Source: Porphyra umbilicalis (lineage: Eukaryota; Rhodophyta; Bangiophyceae; Bangiales; Bangiaceae). From it: DNA of 64,000 bases. The translations under genes and the position numbers were made by a program. This document shows positions 11,669 through 22,946 of this stretch, one piece after another. The stretch spans positions 434,001-498,000 of the forward strand of contig KV918764.1 of NCBI GenBank assembly GCA_002049455.2, read 5' to 3'. The notes under the pieces were generated by a model. It worked only from the letters and a program-made list of their open reading frames with translations, was not told the origin of the DNA and ran no database searches. Positions within the stretch are counted from its first letter, which is position 1; the number at the start of each line of letters is the position of its first letter.

Positions 11669-13412
11669 ATGGCTGTCTCCCAAGCCGACTTGGCCCGCCG
11701 ACAGGCCCACCAAGTGCGCCTGCACCCCGCCCCGTGGGTGGCAAAAGCAACAACGGCGACGGCACGCTTTGCGGGTGCCCTCGACATGGAGGAGGTGTAC
11801 ATGGACGAAAGCGGGCGCCCGGTCGCCGCGACGCTGCCGGCGCAGCTGCGCTCCCCCTCCCCTCCAGACCGACCGGTGGGGTCACCCAACCTGACGCACC
11901 TCGTGCAGTTCCGCTCCGCCGGATGGCCGCCGGCGACGGCCGCCCCACACTGGGGTGGTGGCCACGGGCGGGACACGGCCAAGGCGGTGGCCCCGGCGCA
12001 GAGCCGACGGATGGTGGTCGCCTCTGCCGCCCTGCCGGCCAGGCCTCCGCCACAGCCGCTGCCGCCTCTCCAAAGGGCGCCCCCCCCACCAGCCATCACG
12101 TCTTCGGTGGTGTGGCGCACCGCCCCCGACACTTCAAGCGACAGGCGCCGCCTTGCAACCGATGCGCTGCCACCGCCAACCCCCGCCGACCCGACCCCCG
12201 CGGTCGTACAACAGATGGTCGTATCGCTCTACGCCGACGGCACGTGGGCCACCTCACCGGCGGCGCCGCAGGCGGGTGGTGCCAAAACCCGCGACGCGCC
12301 CGCAATGGCGGCCGCCGCCGCCGCCGCGGCAGCAGCGGCCAAAGGGGAGGCGCCCGCCGGCCCGCCCCGGCGGTTGTCGTGGCCACGCGATCCGCCCGTC
12401 GATCGGGCGACGTGGGCGCCCGCTGCCGCACGCCAACCGGCGTACCAGGGGTCCCCGCGGCAGCGTTCGCCCGCGGGGGCCCCCACGGGGACGCCCCCCA
12501 GAGCGCCATGGTCGCCCCCATCCGCCACGGCAGGCGGCTCTGACGCGGCGGCGGCGGCGGTGGCGGGCGTGCCGGCCGCCCGACCCCGCGGCTGCGCGCT
12601 GCCAGCGCCGCCGTCGGCGGCAGAGTGGGGCACGGGAGAGCCGGCGACGCGGCGGCGGCGGCCGCCGCCGCCACCGTCGCTGCCGCCGCTCCCCTACGCG
12701 GTGCCGCCGCGCTCGCTGCCGGCGGCAGCGGGCGTGGCGCCGCTGCCAGCGCGGTCGGCCAGTGTCTCTGGCGCGCCGTCGGCGCCCATGTCCGTCGCCA
12801 CGGGCTTTGTGTGCCCGCCGACCGGCAGGTACGCACCGGCCCCGCCAGACACCTACCCCTACGCCGCCCCGCCGCCGGGGGGCTACGCCCCACTGCCGCC
12901 CACCGGTTTCACGTCCGCGGCGCCCTCCCCCGCGTTGGTGCCGCCACTGCCGGGTGTGCCCCCGCCGTACGGCGCGGCGGGCGTCACGTCGGCGGGGGTC
13001 CCCCCCCCCCCTCCAGCGGTGGACCATCCCCCCTGGCCCTGTGGTCGGGGGCGGCCGCGCACCCGCCGCCCCCCCTGGGGCGCCCGACGTATCCCCCCTG
13101 GCTCCCCACCTCCACCCCTACCACCCCCGCCGCCGCCGCCGTCGCCGCCGCGACCGCCGCCGCCTCGGCCGCTGCGGCGGGCACGCCGGCGGGCTTGCCC
13201 ATCCCCCTCACCTACGCGCGGCGGCGGCGGGCGGCGGCGGCCAACTCGGCGTCGATGCGCCCCGGCGGGCGCAAGCGCGCGCGCGCGGGGGAGGCCGACG
13301 ACCCCGACCACACGTCCCTCCGCTGGGCGCAGCAGCTGCAAAACCGCATGGCGGCGGCGCGGAGCAACGAGAAGCGCAAGGCGCGGCGGCTGGCCGCAAA
13401 GGCAGAGGCAGA

Positions 13413-13452
<40 letters not shown>

Positions 13453-13764
13453 GCGGCGGCGGCGGCACCTTCGATAGATGAGGGCACGGGGAGGGGAGGG
13501 GGGGCCCCCACGGCGGCGGAGCCGCCGGCACTGGCGGCTGCCGACGGCGTGGCGGCGGCGGCCGCCGGTGGGGCGGCCGCGGAAAGCGCCGCGCGCGCCG
13601 CTGCTGGCGGGGCGGGCGGCGGCGGGCCGGTGGCCGCTGCTGGCGCGGCGGGGGGTGGTGCGAGCCCCACCGCCGGAAGAGCGGATGCAACGGCGCCGCC
13701 GCGCGACGTGCCGGCCGCAAGCGTCGGCCCGCGCACGCGCGTGCCGTCCTTGCCTGTCGCGTAG
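11669..13764 (+). CDS. Ala/Pro-rich protein with bZIP-like basic region (frame change at a 12-C run)
   Basis: The ATG at 11669 opens a frame of Ala/Pro/Gly-rich sequence that includes a polyalanine run and many Pro stretches. At the run of twelve C at 13000-13011 the sensible frame moves to another phase, which continues to a TAG at 13762; joined, it would be about 700 residues. Near the C-terminus (Asn codon at 13342-13344) is QNRMAAARSNEKRKARR, which looks like a bZIP DNA-binding basic region (the N-R-x-x-A-A-R-S type). The usual basic residue nine positions in is Asn, and what follows is polyalanine, not a clear leucine zipper. Probably a nuclear DNA-binding protein or a degenerate relative. 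The frame change could be a sequencing or slippage indel in the homopolymer. Other long frames across this region are Arg/Pro-rich shadows. Confidence 0.6.
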
Positions 13765-14227
13765 GGCGGCGTCGGGCGGGGGCCGGCCCCCATTGGCCGG
13801 CTGGTGGCGTTGCGGCGTGCGACACGGGGGCCGAGGCGAGTGCGCGCATCATGCGCGGGGCTTCATGATGAAGGCCCTCGTCATGGAGTGAACGAGGGTG
13901 CGAATGTCGATGACGGGCATTCGCCGCCAGCCAATGGAAACCGCCCAGCCGTCGTGCCGTCGACCCGGTGACCAAGTGACGAGAAATGGGGGCTACTGGT
14001 CCACAAACAAATTAGTTGCTGGAGTACATGGACGTCGCACTTCCGAGCAGAGTACCTGACACCGCTTTTGTTAACGGCTTCTTTGTCAGTTGATGACACA
14101 CGGTTTGGAGCATGACGCTGTCGTCGACGCCCGTGCCCCGCCCTGCCCTCCTCCCTCTCACCGTTCCCAGATATGGTTTGCTCTTACTGCCTTGGCTGTT
14201 TTATGCTTACCAAGTCGACGAATAGTC
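13765..14227. other. gene-free spacer
   Basis: No gene is visible. It contains a small near-palindrome around 13897-13925 (CGAATGTCGATGACGGGCATTCG) and GGGGGCTACT at about 13987. Both resemble parts of the small TIR element at 23525-23699, so a decayed relative of that element may lie here. Confidence 0.35.
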
Positions 14228-14402
14228 TGTACAGCCGTTCTCCCAAAAATCCCGCACTCCAACTGTTGCAAGAGAGTTCCAAATCGGCCTCTACGACCCC
14301 GCAGAAGAGAGTTCCAAATCGGCCTCTACGACCCCGCAGAGGCCGATTTGAAACTCTTTTGCAACAGTTGGAGTGCGGGATTTTTGGGAGAACGGCTGTA
14401 CA
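14228..14402. repeat. 175-bp near-perfect palindrome (fold-back element)
   Basis: Starts TGTACAGCCGTTCTCCC and ends with its reverse complement. The arms are about 65 bp with few mismatches, and the centre holds a short direct repeat (AGAGAGTTCCAAATCGG present twice in tandem, then inverted). The transcript or single strand would fold into one long hairpin. It is best explained as a small fold-back MITE; TA lies within the terminal TGTACA. Confidence 0.85.
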
Positions 14403-14847
14403 ATGGTCCTATTCTGATCGTCACTGCGGAGCATACGAGACGAACAGCCGGCGAAAGAGGAGAAGGGTGGACACGAAGCACGGGGGGGGAGTCGACCCAA
14501 AACAATTGAAACACGACCGGATGGGAGTACAGGGGGGGAGGGGGGGTAGGAGGAGAAGTAGAGAGACACACAGAGTGCGGGAGCGGTGTGCGGAAGTAAA
14601 AATAGGGTGCGCATGCGACCCAGCCAGAAAACTGGTAAATGTTACGAACAACGAGGAAGATATGTAGAGCCAACATGATGAGAGTGTGTCCGGGGCGGTG
14701 GAGGCGGGGGGGCGGGGGTGGGGGGGAGGCAAAACAAGGGGCAATGAGACCGGAAAGGAGGACACGGAGTTCCTGTGGAGTAGGGTTGCACACGACGCCT
14801 CTATTTCGGGGACGTCAGGGGCGCGCGACGGATAAGACGCCTTAGAG
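14403..14847. other. gene-free purine-rich spacer
   Basis: Between the palindrome and the pogo-like element is a G/A-rich stretch on the plus strand with several short G runs (for example 14531-14549 and 14707-14727). I see no gene. Confidence 0.4.
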
Positions 14848-16729
14848 CATTGAGTCACCACGATATAAGTGCAATTTGAATGGGAAAAGTGCATTTCAAT
14901 TTGATCCCAGAAGGTCCTATGAGCTTCGAACACACAAGAACAAGCAGAGAGAAAAGAAGGAATGACACCACCTATTACTTCTGCGAGCACACCAAATCAT
15001 GCGCAGCCCCCACCGCTTTCCCTTCGTCGGTTTTGAGGCACAATGGACAAACCACAAACGCCATGCAGCCGCACACCGACCACGTCGAGCCACCACGGCG
15101 TACCCGTGAATGACACGCGCGACAGGTGGCCTTCTTGCGTAGGTCTGCTCGCACCAGCCGCTCCAGCTCCTTGTTGGCGGCGGCCTTGGACTTCTCAGCG
15201 GCAGCCGCCGCCTTTTTCTTGGCCTCCTGCGCCTTGGCCTTGCGCATTTTGGCATCTGCGGCGAGCAGGGCTTGTGGGCTGTAGATCTTGGCCTTCTTGA
15301 CCGCGGCACGGCCGCGAGCCGTCTCCTCCCGGTCGTGCACGGCCTTCATCTGCGCCCGACGCAACACACTGCCGGCAGCCGCCACACAGAGAGAGGCCAC
15401 GTCGGCTCCCGCCGCCCCCATCCCAAGGTTCATGTGGGCAAGCTCCATCACCCGCATGCGGTCGAATGGGAAGAGCCCGACATTCTTGAAAGCCGCCTTG
15501 ATGGCCTTGGGCGTCATCGCACGCCTTTCCGCCTCATAGGCAGCCCCGATAAAGCAGTCTCGGACGGGCTGGCTCGTCAACAGGGCGTCGATGACCCGCT
15601 GCTGCGACAACACCGGCTGGAAGCGCTTGAGGAGGGCAAAAGGCTTGTCGTCAAGCACTTGCAGCCAGTGGGATGAATTAGCCACCAGCCACCAGCAGTG
15701 TACACCGTGTCGGAGGGCTGCACGGACCACATCCACCTGCTTGTGGGCGGCGAGTTGGTCGCCAATGAGGAAGGCGTCTCCAAGGGGGTTCTGCAGCCGC
15801 CACTCCTTGCAAAACAGGTCCATAATCGCCGCAAAACAGGGGGCATCAACGAAGCCAGTATCAGTCCATCCATAGAAGCGAGGCCACGTGGTGCGGGTGC
15901 GGTTCTCAACGCGGGAAATGGTGAAGTTGATTGTAGTCGTGTCCTCCTCACCAAACCGCCCGCGAAACACATACACGCTAAGGAAGGGCTTGCCACTGGC
16001 AGCCACAAAGGTAAGCAGGGAGGCCACGGTGTTGTTGCGCGTGGAGACGACATTGGGACGCTCACGATTCTTGCTCTGCACCCGCTTGATGGCCAGCTGC
16101 TCGCCGCACATTACCAGGCGGCACTCGTCGTAGTTTAAGACGGATGAGGGGGGGACGCGATGGTCCTTGAAGAACTTCTCCACCTGCAAAGACCAGTCGA
16201 CGACTTGGTCGTAGACCGACGCGGCGTTACGTTTGTCCGACAAAGCCTTACAAGCTCGAGTTGACAGCTCCCCCTTGTGCCGCGCCACCCAGGCGGCCGC
16301 CCACGTCACACCGACCTCCTTGCCCCACAAGTCCTTCACCAACGCACCTAGCTCCCGCCGAGTAAGGGCAGCGTTCGCGTAGCTAAACGCCTGGGCCGTG
16401 TAAATCAGCGCCCGCTCCTCAGTGGTCGTCAGGATGGAGTTGCCGTGGGCGTGGGGGGAGCCCAGGCGGAAACGCCGGAACGCCGACCGCAGGCTGGACT
16501 CGGAGCGCCCAGTGACACGGTGGACGTCTTGCACGACGTCTTGCAGGTGCTCCCCGGCCTCAACCCGCTCCGAAATGTGCTTGGCGACGCCCGTAGACGT
16601 AGCTGGAGCGTCCATGGTGGTGAAAACAACCGGCAATGAGGACGGTGTGAACCGCCTGTGGTGGCATCGAGTCCAAGTCGCGATGCACTTTTATCATTCT
16701 AATTGCACTAATTTCATCGTGACTCATTG
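14848..16729 (-). mobile_element. pogo-like DNA transposon with TIRs
   Basis: About 1.88 kb bounded by imperfect inverted repeats of roughly 50 bp: the left end reads CATTGAGTCAC followed by AGTGCAATT and AAAAGTGCAT, and the right end, read inward, gives CAATGAGTCAC with the same later blocks. Inside is a single long transposase ORF on the minus strand. The exact outer bases and the target duplication are not clear to me. Ends and gene both look intact, so this could be a recently active element. Confidence 0.8.
14975..16636 (-). CDS. pogo/Tigger-like DDE transposase
   Basis: A 553-residue open frame with no break. It would cut and paste the surrounding TIR element. The N-terminal 130 residues hold two helix-turn-helix-like stretches (around 40-58 and 100-130) in the place of the CENP-B/Tc5-type DNA-binding domain. 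The catalytic core shows NYDE (Asp170), GDQLAAH (Asp293) and VLDDKPF (Asp329/330), the spacing expected of a DDD triad in the DDE_1 superfamily. After a Lys/Ala-rich segment (about 455-500) the C-terminus has a cluster of paired cysteines starting CRACHSR and ending CPLC, probably a zinc-binding fold. An in-frame Met at residue 8 is an alternative start. Family assignment is by motif only. Confidence 0.8.
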   Translation of the reverse strand: MPVVFTTMDAPATSTGVAKHISERVEAGEHLQDVVQDVHRVTGRSESSLRSAFRRFRLGSPHAHGNSILTTTEERALIYTAQAFSYANAALTRRELGALVKDLWGKEVGVTWAAAWVARHKGELSTRACKALSDKRNAASVYDQVVDWSLQVEKFFKDHRVPPSSVLNYDECRLVMCGEQLAIKRVQSKNRERPNVVSTRNNTVASLLTFVAASGKPFLSVYVFRGRFGEEDTTTINFTISRVENRTRTTWPRFYGWTDTGFVDAPCFAAIMDLFCKEWRLQNPLGDAFLIGDQLAAHKQVDVVRAALRHGVHCWWLVANSSHWLQVLDDKPFALLKRFQPVLSQQRVIDALLTSQPVRDCFIGAAYEAERRAMTPKAIKAAFKNVGLFPFDRMRVMELAHMNLGMGAAGADVASLCVAAAGSVLRRAQMKAVHDREETARGRAAVKKAKIYSPQALLAADAKMRKAKAQEAKKKAAAAAEKSKAAANKELERLVRADLRKKATCRACHSRVRRGGSTWSVCGCMAFVVCPLCLKTDEGKAVGAAHDLVCSQK

Positions 16730-17759
16730 CCAACAACTCAGGCTATCGCTATCGGCTATTCTATTCTAGAACCAAGTCCGCGTCCTTAGACAGCCACATG
16801 TACGTCAGCGGTTGGCTGCTGTGCTGTAATGAGCCTAAGTACCTGCAGGTTTCCTTACACCAGGCCTTGTCTGGGCCCGATCAAGACGATATTTGCTGCC
16901 AGGACTTGATTCACTGCAGCGGCAGATGACAACTGTGGTGAGCAGCCGTATCAACCAGAACGAAGGCGCAGAGAACGCTCGTCGGCAGACGGACAAAGAA
17001 ACAGGTTAAAATGTGCAGCGCTTGATGACGACCACGCCTAGAAGGACGTCACTGTAGGACCATTGCCATGTACGACAGCTCATGCTGACGTTCCCACCAT
17101 CTCCGCCCAGAAGAAACTGGCAGTCAATCTTGCAGACGTGGCGCACACGTTGCAGCCACGTGCTACTATTTGCTGTGAAACGGGTCGTTGATCCATCACA
17201 TGGGCCAATCAGAGGCCCCTGTGAGATAGCCTCGGCTATCCTAAAAGCTATTCCGACTCGAAATAGAAAAGCGATAGCCGCACAGCTATTCTTGGTCAGC
17301 GGAAGCCATAATCAAGTAGGTAGTTCGATTTCAATGGCCCGAACAAAAAAAGGGCTTCTTCGTCTGAAAAGTGGTGTTACGTCGGACTTCAGGTGCTTAA
17401 TGGGACACGTTGTGCAACGTGGCTTGAATATGGCGATGGCATCTCATTGTTAACAATGCTCTTACTGACGCCCCATTAGGCAGCCAAAACGCCCTTACGA
17501 CGGCCCAAGTAGCACCCTCAGTATTCATAAGGCCATCCATACTGTGCACTCTTATGTCATTTTCTGTGTCAAGACTGGGTGCCTGTCCCCAACCAATGTG
17601 CACAGCCGCCACCGGCTGAATCATGTAGACCCGCATGAAAACTTTCTCTTCGCGACGCCTTGCTGACGCGCTTTTGAGTTGGGGCGTTAGCGGCGCGAGA
17701 CGCCCAAATGAAGCCCTGGTGACGCCCTTAACGACGCCCTGAACGACGCCCCGGGCGTT
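16730..17759. other. gene-free region
   Basis: No gene is visible. GGCTATCGCT occurs at about 16741 and in inverted orientation near 17275, with loosely matching flanks, which may mark the ends of a decayed ~0.5-kb element. From 17640 to 17760 the motif GACGCC or its complement recurs many times over a short distance. Confidence 0.35.
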
Positions 17760-18957
17760 CTGAGGCCCGTTCGCATTTCCGCGTTATGCTCCTTGGTATA
17801 AACATAACACTGCTCTCATTGGTCGAGCCCGTCGTGCGGGCGTTATAACGTTATGACATACGTGAGCAGCTCGCGTATGTCATACCGTTATAACGCCGTG
17901 TACATTCCAGGAATGGATTGATGCCTGGTCCATCAATTTTGAGACTTAAGTTGAGTTCCTTCGTCGAATGTTGCACCACCCGACAAGGGACACAGCAGGA
18001 TCATCTCAGAGCGCCCCAGTCACCGCCCATCCCCCCAACCGAGTGCAGCCCACCCCCCCCACTACCGATTCAGAACCCACCCTCCCTGCCGCTCATTGTT
18101 CCGTCTTTCAGTGCCGTCCTCGTGTGCCCCACGGCCAGACACCTACAAACCACAGTACAAGGAGTATTGGCTATCAACACTGCTCGGATATGGACCCACC
18201 TGAGCCCCCCCCCTCCTCTGCGCCCTCTTCATTACTCTCATCATCGCTACCACCATCCATCTGCCCCTTGACCTCATTCTCGTCCTCGTAGCCGTCGAAA
18301 GCGGCCTCCACCACCGCACACACCTCGTCCACGGCCCTGAAATACGTCTCTACCTCAATGGCGAGGTCCTCAGACTTGGCTCACAACCGCGGTAATCCTC
18401 ACAGACTTGGCCGCCTCCATTCTGCGAATGGTCGCGAGCGAAAAAGATGCGTTGGCGCGCTGTATCGCCATCTAGACCGTCTCCCACCGATCGGGTATGA
18501 AATCTCGAGTGACGGTTACGTGGCTCAAGGAGGAGCTGAAGCGTCTCGGCTTGCCACCACGCTCAAAGTGAAGGCCCTAGCTCGCCTGGACGTCGGAAAA
18601 GGAGACATGGCGACGGGGGTGATAAGTGGGCGCGGCAAGTATGCCTCTATGTCAGTACACCGCGCCCGCAACTGTGATCACAAACTGATCACACCTTGGA
18701 TGGGAGGAGGGCTTCATAGCGGCAGGCATGCCTGACGCACGGGGAAAAGCAGAGTGTGTGTCGTGAGTACATCAATGGCCGGCAACTGGCTGGACGAGAG
18801 TGTTGGTGTGTCCTGATGTGGCGCCTTCATAAACAGTTGTGAGCGTAAGTATCTACTTGGTGCTTCGCGTAGATCGAAGCCACATGCTCCTTTCGCAGCC
18901 CAGAGAGCATTTATATTAGGTTTACCAAGCGAGCCTGGAAATGCGAACGGGCCTGAG
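17760..18957. mobile_element. 1.2-kb TIR element, non-autonomous
   Basis: The left end reads CTGAGGCCCGTTCGCATTTCC and the right end, read inward, gives CTCAGGCCCGTTCGCATTTCC. The match continues loosely for about 55 bp (CTTGGTA, AAC, CTCTC blocks). The AGGCCCG start recalls hAT-type ends, but I find no 8-bp target duplication. The interior has no transposase; a small frame at 18358-18735 is not convincing. Confidence 0.6.
17840..17896. repeat. 57-bp palindrome inside the TIR element
   Basis: GCGTTATAACG, then TATGACATACG, a short centre, and the reverse of both. The predicted hairpin stem is about 23 bp with one bulge. It lies near the left end of the 17760-18957 element. Confidence 0.8.
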
Positions 18958-21472
18958 CAACCCTACTGTGGAGAAGCATCGTCTCGATTACGTACCACAC
19001 TACTGGGGTGCGCAAAGGGTGTACTGGGGCGTACTGCGGCCTAGAATTTGTACCCAGAAAGTGAAATCAATGCTGGGGTGGCGCGGGCTCCACTGGCCTC
19101 CCACCAGCCCGTGGAAACGCAGGCTGCAAGTGGCGCCCTCAGTCCTGGTGTTGTCACCTCCGACGGCGGTGGGATTCGGCGGGATTCCCCATCATGTAGC
19201 CTCGCCGGATCGCTCATGTAGCCTCACCGGGTCGAGAGGGAATTTTCGTGATTGAGACCATTCAATGCCTCGACGCAAGGCCTGGACGAGACTGGTCACG
19301 GATCAACTCCGGCTGTTCATCGCTGGATTTCTGGAACGCTGCGCTGCGCTCTACGTGGCCCTCACTGAACACCCGATGATATCCCAGGTCAGATCTCACC
19401 GCAACGACTGCATCTGCTTACAAGGCTGCGGCCACGCCAACGCCTCCGCTTAGTCGATGCCAACGTCGACGGACTCTCCATCGACGCCTGGTACGCACCC
19501 CCCCCCCACACCGGCCGCAGTTGCTCACGGGCGCCCATGCCCCCACTCCGTCAATGCCCTACACACACCCACCGCCAGCAATCAATCGGCCGGTCACATC
19601 TCGTAGTAACTGACGTCACCGGCTTGCAGACTGCGCCCTCGGCCACCCATCCAACTAGTTGACAGTAAAGTAACCCTCTCAAGAACGCCGCTAAATCGGG
19701 TGTAGAAGTTACTTGTCAGCCGAGGTGTCATACTTCAGTGTGCTGTTCTGTCAACCATCCGCCATGTGGAGAGCTGCAAGCCTCGTGTGTGGACCCAGCA
19801 CTCCTCACCATCAGCTGTGTGGAGGGCGGCACGCCTTATGCGGGGATCTCGACCCTCATTTGTTGACACTGTGAGCCTTACTGGGCGGTCAATGGTCATC
19901 TGTTCTCACAGACATAGGCTGGGATCGGATCCTTAGTGGCCGCGTTCTGACTACCCGTTTCTTCGGGCGATCATCGATTGGTGCAGCGTATGTCGCTCTT
20001 CGGAGGGTCAGCCGACGTGGAAGCTCCCCGGGGAACGGCGTCCAGTGGGCTATTGGCCCTCAATGGTACCACCTGGCCGTGCCCCCGACCCTCCGGCAGC
20101 CCTTGCGAACCCCCGCCCCCCCGCACCCCATGCGCCTTTAAGGTGTTCGGACGCGGTACAGCTACCGCTGACGGCAACCGCCGTCGTCGCGTATGAAGGA
20201 GGGGCCGGGAGTCACGCCGGTGTCAAGGCTTCCTCTACCGCGTACGGATCCTGTCACGCCCGAGCAGCGCGTCGTTGACACCCCCCTCGCCCGTCTTGTA
20301 TTTTTTGTTATCAAGTACGTTCAGTGTCGTGAGGACTAGTAGGACAAGGAGAGTGGTATGATGTGTGCACTGCGTATCGTTTGGTCCGCCGTTCTCCCTC
20401 CGTAAATGTGCACCCGTCCAGTGATGTGCTTCTTCTCTCTCTGCCCATGTGGCCTTTGCCGCCACCTCTTCCCCTGCTGCCGCTCTTCTCCTGCTGCCTG
20501 TTTCCTGCCCACTGCTCTTTTCCCTCCGCTGCCTCCTTTCCCAATGCTTCCCCTTTTAGCCCTACTGCCCATTGTTCTCCTACTGTACCATGTATTTCTA
20601 CAGTCTCATTTGATCCTACGGCCCCTGCTACCCCTTTAGTCGTTGCGGACGGCACGGATGCGGACGGCGAGGTGGTGGGGCGCTGCATGTGCTGATCTCC
20701 CTGTCCTTGCTTCGTTCTGGCTTTTTATGTGCGGTTCGGGTCGGGTGGCGAGGGGCGGGGGAAGAGCGCGAGGAGGTAGGAAGAGGGTGTACTACCCCCA
20801 GCCAGAGGGCGCTACAGAACCATAAAAGACGCTTCTGTTTTCTGCAACGTATTCAGCTGGTGCGGCCCTGTACGACAGCTCTCCAGCTGGCATCACGTAT
20901 CAGACCGCTGATTGAATACGAATCCAGCCCAGGCACGCTCGCAATCGTGGCGCCAAGGGGGGCCACGTGACTTGTCTCAGCAGGTGCGGTGATGCCCCCA
21001 ATCGGAGCTGTGAGGGGGGGGGGGGGCGGCTCCCGGACATGTCGTTGAACAGTGTCAGAACCGTGCTGGCCGCGTACTGTTGCTCTAAAATGCGAATATG
21101 CCATCTATACTGATAGTGTAGACACTGAGGAAAAGCGGGGTCAAATATGGCCCAGTACAGCCATTTCAGACGTACTGGCACCAATCTGAAAACCGCCGGG
21201 GTAAGTCCCCAAGTAGCGTGGTACGGAATCGCGACGATCGGATGGTGGCACTTGCGAAGAGAGTGGTTCCCTGCAATTCGACCAGCAGTGGCAAGTGGCC
21301 CTTTGTCAGCATCATGCTGACAACGCGATGATCGCGGGACCATGGCATCCAATCTGTGAGAGTACTGGCTGGGTCACGGGTGTCGGCACAGATTCTGATC
21401 ACTCATTGGATGAAAAAGAGCGCGCAAATTTAACCGCGCCTCACCAACATTGCAGAATGCGCCCCCTTGGGC
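18958..21472. other. gene-free region
   Basis: No supported gene. The frames here are short and lack a coding look; the longest, at 20363-20695, is a Pro/Ser/Leu-rich translation of pyrimidine-rich DNA. A G run at 21013-21025 and C/T-rich blocks at 20430-20580 are the only features I note. Confidence 0.4.
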
Positions 21473-22946
21473 GCTCGACTCAAGATCGTCGGAAATCGGG
21501 TGCCCTCGAACGAACGCTCTTTTTTGTCCGCTTCTCGTTCGGATTGCATCCGCCGGACGAATCGACTTTCGTCAGTCGCAGCGATCGGCAGTCGTCCGGT
21601 GAGACGAGCGGCCGAACGAAAGGCCTTTCGTCCGGACAAACGTTGGCGCCCAGAACACAGCTCGGCACCCTCCTGACAGTACTTCTTTCGGTGCTACAAT
21701 TTCTCTATTGATGATGACGACTAATACTGCTAAGCTAAGGACACCGGTCCTCTGCCTCTCCACCTTCCCCCTCCCCGCCGTCCCCCTGCCCGCCGTCCCC
21801 CTGCCCGCCGTCCCCCTGCCCGCCGTCCCCCTGCCCGCCGTCCCCCTGCCCGCCGTCCCCCTGCCCGCCGTCCCCCTGCCCGCCATCCCCCTCCTCGCCG
21901 TCCCCCTCCCCGCCGTCCCCCTCCCCGCCGTCCCCCTCCCCGCCGTCCCCCTCCCCGCCGTCCCCCTGTTCGCCGTCCCCCTCCCCGCAGTCCCCCTCCC
22001 CGCCGTTCCCCAACCCACCTTGCCCCTCCCTTCCCACGCCTCAACTCTCCACACTTCCCTGCACCTGCCCCTTCTTGCTCACGTCCAGACCTCGTCCCTT
22101 CCGACCTCCCGACCCCCGCCCACCGCTGCCCCCCCCCCACCGACGCCGCTGTCCGCCTCCACGTCCACTGCTGTCGACGTCCGCAGCCATTGCCGCTCCC
22201 CCGCGTCGTAAAACGTGCGCCTCCACAGTATCTCCCATGTCTTGTCCGCTGCTGCCGCTCCAGATGCAGGAAGGCTCTTTCGGCAGCATGGCAACCAGAG
22301 TGCGTGAGTGTCGACCAGGGGAGGATGGAGGACATGGAAGAGTCAGCCAAGGCAAGGACTGCCCTGTCAGTAAGATGTGTCGGTTGCGCTCGTAGACCTC
22401 GCCCCTCTCCTGTAGCTTCCACTCCAGACCGGCACACCTCTCCTTGCCCCGGCAAGACCGTACGACAGGCACGGTTGGGTGCCCATGCTTGAAAATCAAA
22501 CACCTAACGTCTTCATCAATACAATAATTTGTCTGCGGTCGATTGCAGGACGCTCTCATGATGCTCCAGGAGCGCGTTCTCATTCGGACTTGGAGTTGCA
22601 CCAGCACTCGAGGCTTGACTTGTCTCATAGACTTGGTGACCTTGCCGCCAGAGGGACTCTGATTGGCCCATGTTTGTTTTTGTCAAGATCTGGGGCTGTC
22701 ATGGAAATCGACTTCGAGCCGGGCTGGCTGTGTGTATGCCTCTCACAGAGGCCTGGACAAGCACCTCTCGGACAGGTCACTGTGGGCGGATTGTCACTCT
22801 GTCGGACGAAAACCGGAGAACATCCGGCGTTCGTTCGCCGGACGAACACTCGAACAAAAGCCGAACGACTTCGTGCCGTTCGGGTTCGTCCTGTGCCGTT
22901 TGGGTTTCGTCAGGCGGCACCGGGTTTCCGACGATTGGGTCGACCT
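21473..22946. mobile_element. putative 1.5-kb TIR element carrying a minisatellite
   Basis: The left end has CTCGACTCAAGATCGTCGGAAA and the right end, read inward, has GTCGACCCAATCGTCGGAAA. Both are followed by GGTGCC and then by TTCGTCCGG-type motifs that recur in both flanks. I see no transposase. The interior contains the 15-bp minisatellite. Borders and target duplication are not resolved. Confidence 0.5.
21764..22012. repeat. 15-bp minisatellite
   Basis: About 16 tandem copies of a 15-bp unit, CCCGCCGTCCCCCTG or its CTC-ending variant. It translates as repeated Val-Pro-Leu-Pro-Ala on the plus strand, so a 167-codon frame across it is a by-product of the repeat. Two unit types, one ending CTG and one CTC, are largely segregated to the left and right halves. 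Confidence 0.95.

Noticed and set aside
11955-13481. Long Arg/Pro-rich frame over the bZIP-like gene
   Set aside because: Overlaps the better frame and has the composition expected of an off-frame reading of Ala/Pro-rich, GC-rich coding DNA.
16739-17276. Possible small TIR element marked by GGCTATCGCT
   Set aside because: Only ten bases match well; the flanks need gaps, so I keep it as a note in the spacer entry.
21708-22211. 167-codon frame of Val-Pro-Leu-Pro-Ala repeats
   Set aside because: It is the translation of the 15-bp minisatellite; a frame of this kind is open because the unit is a multiple of three.
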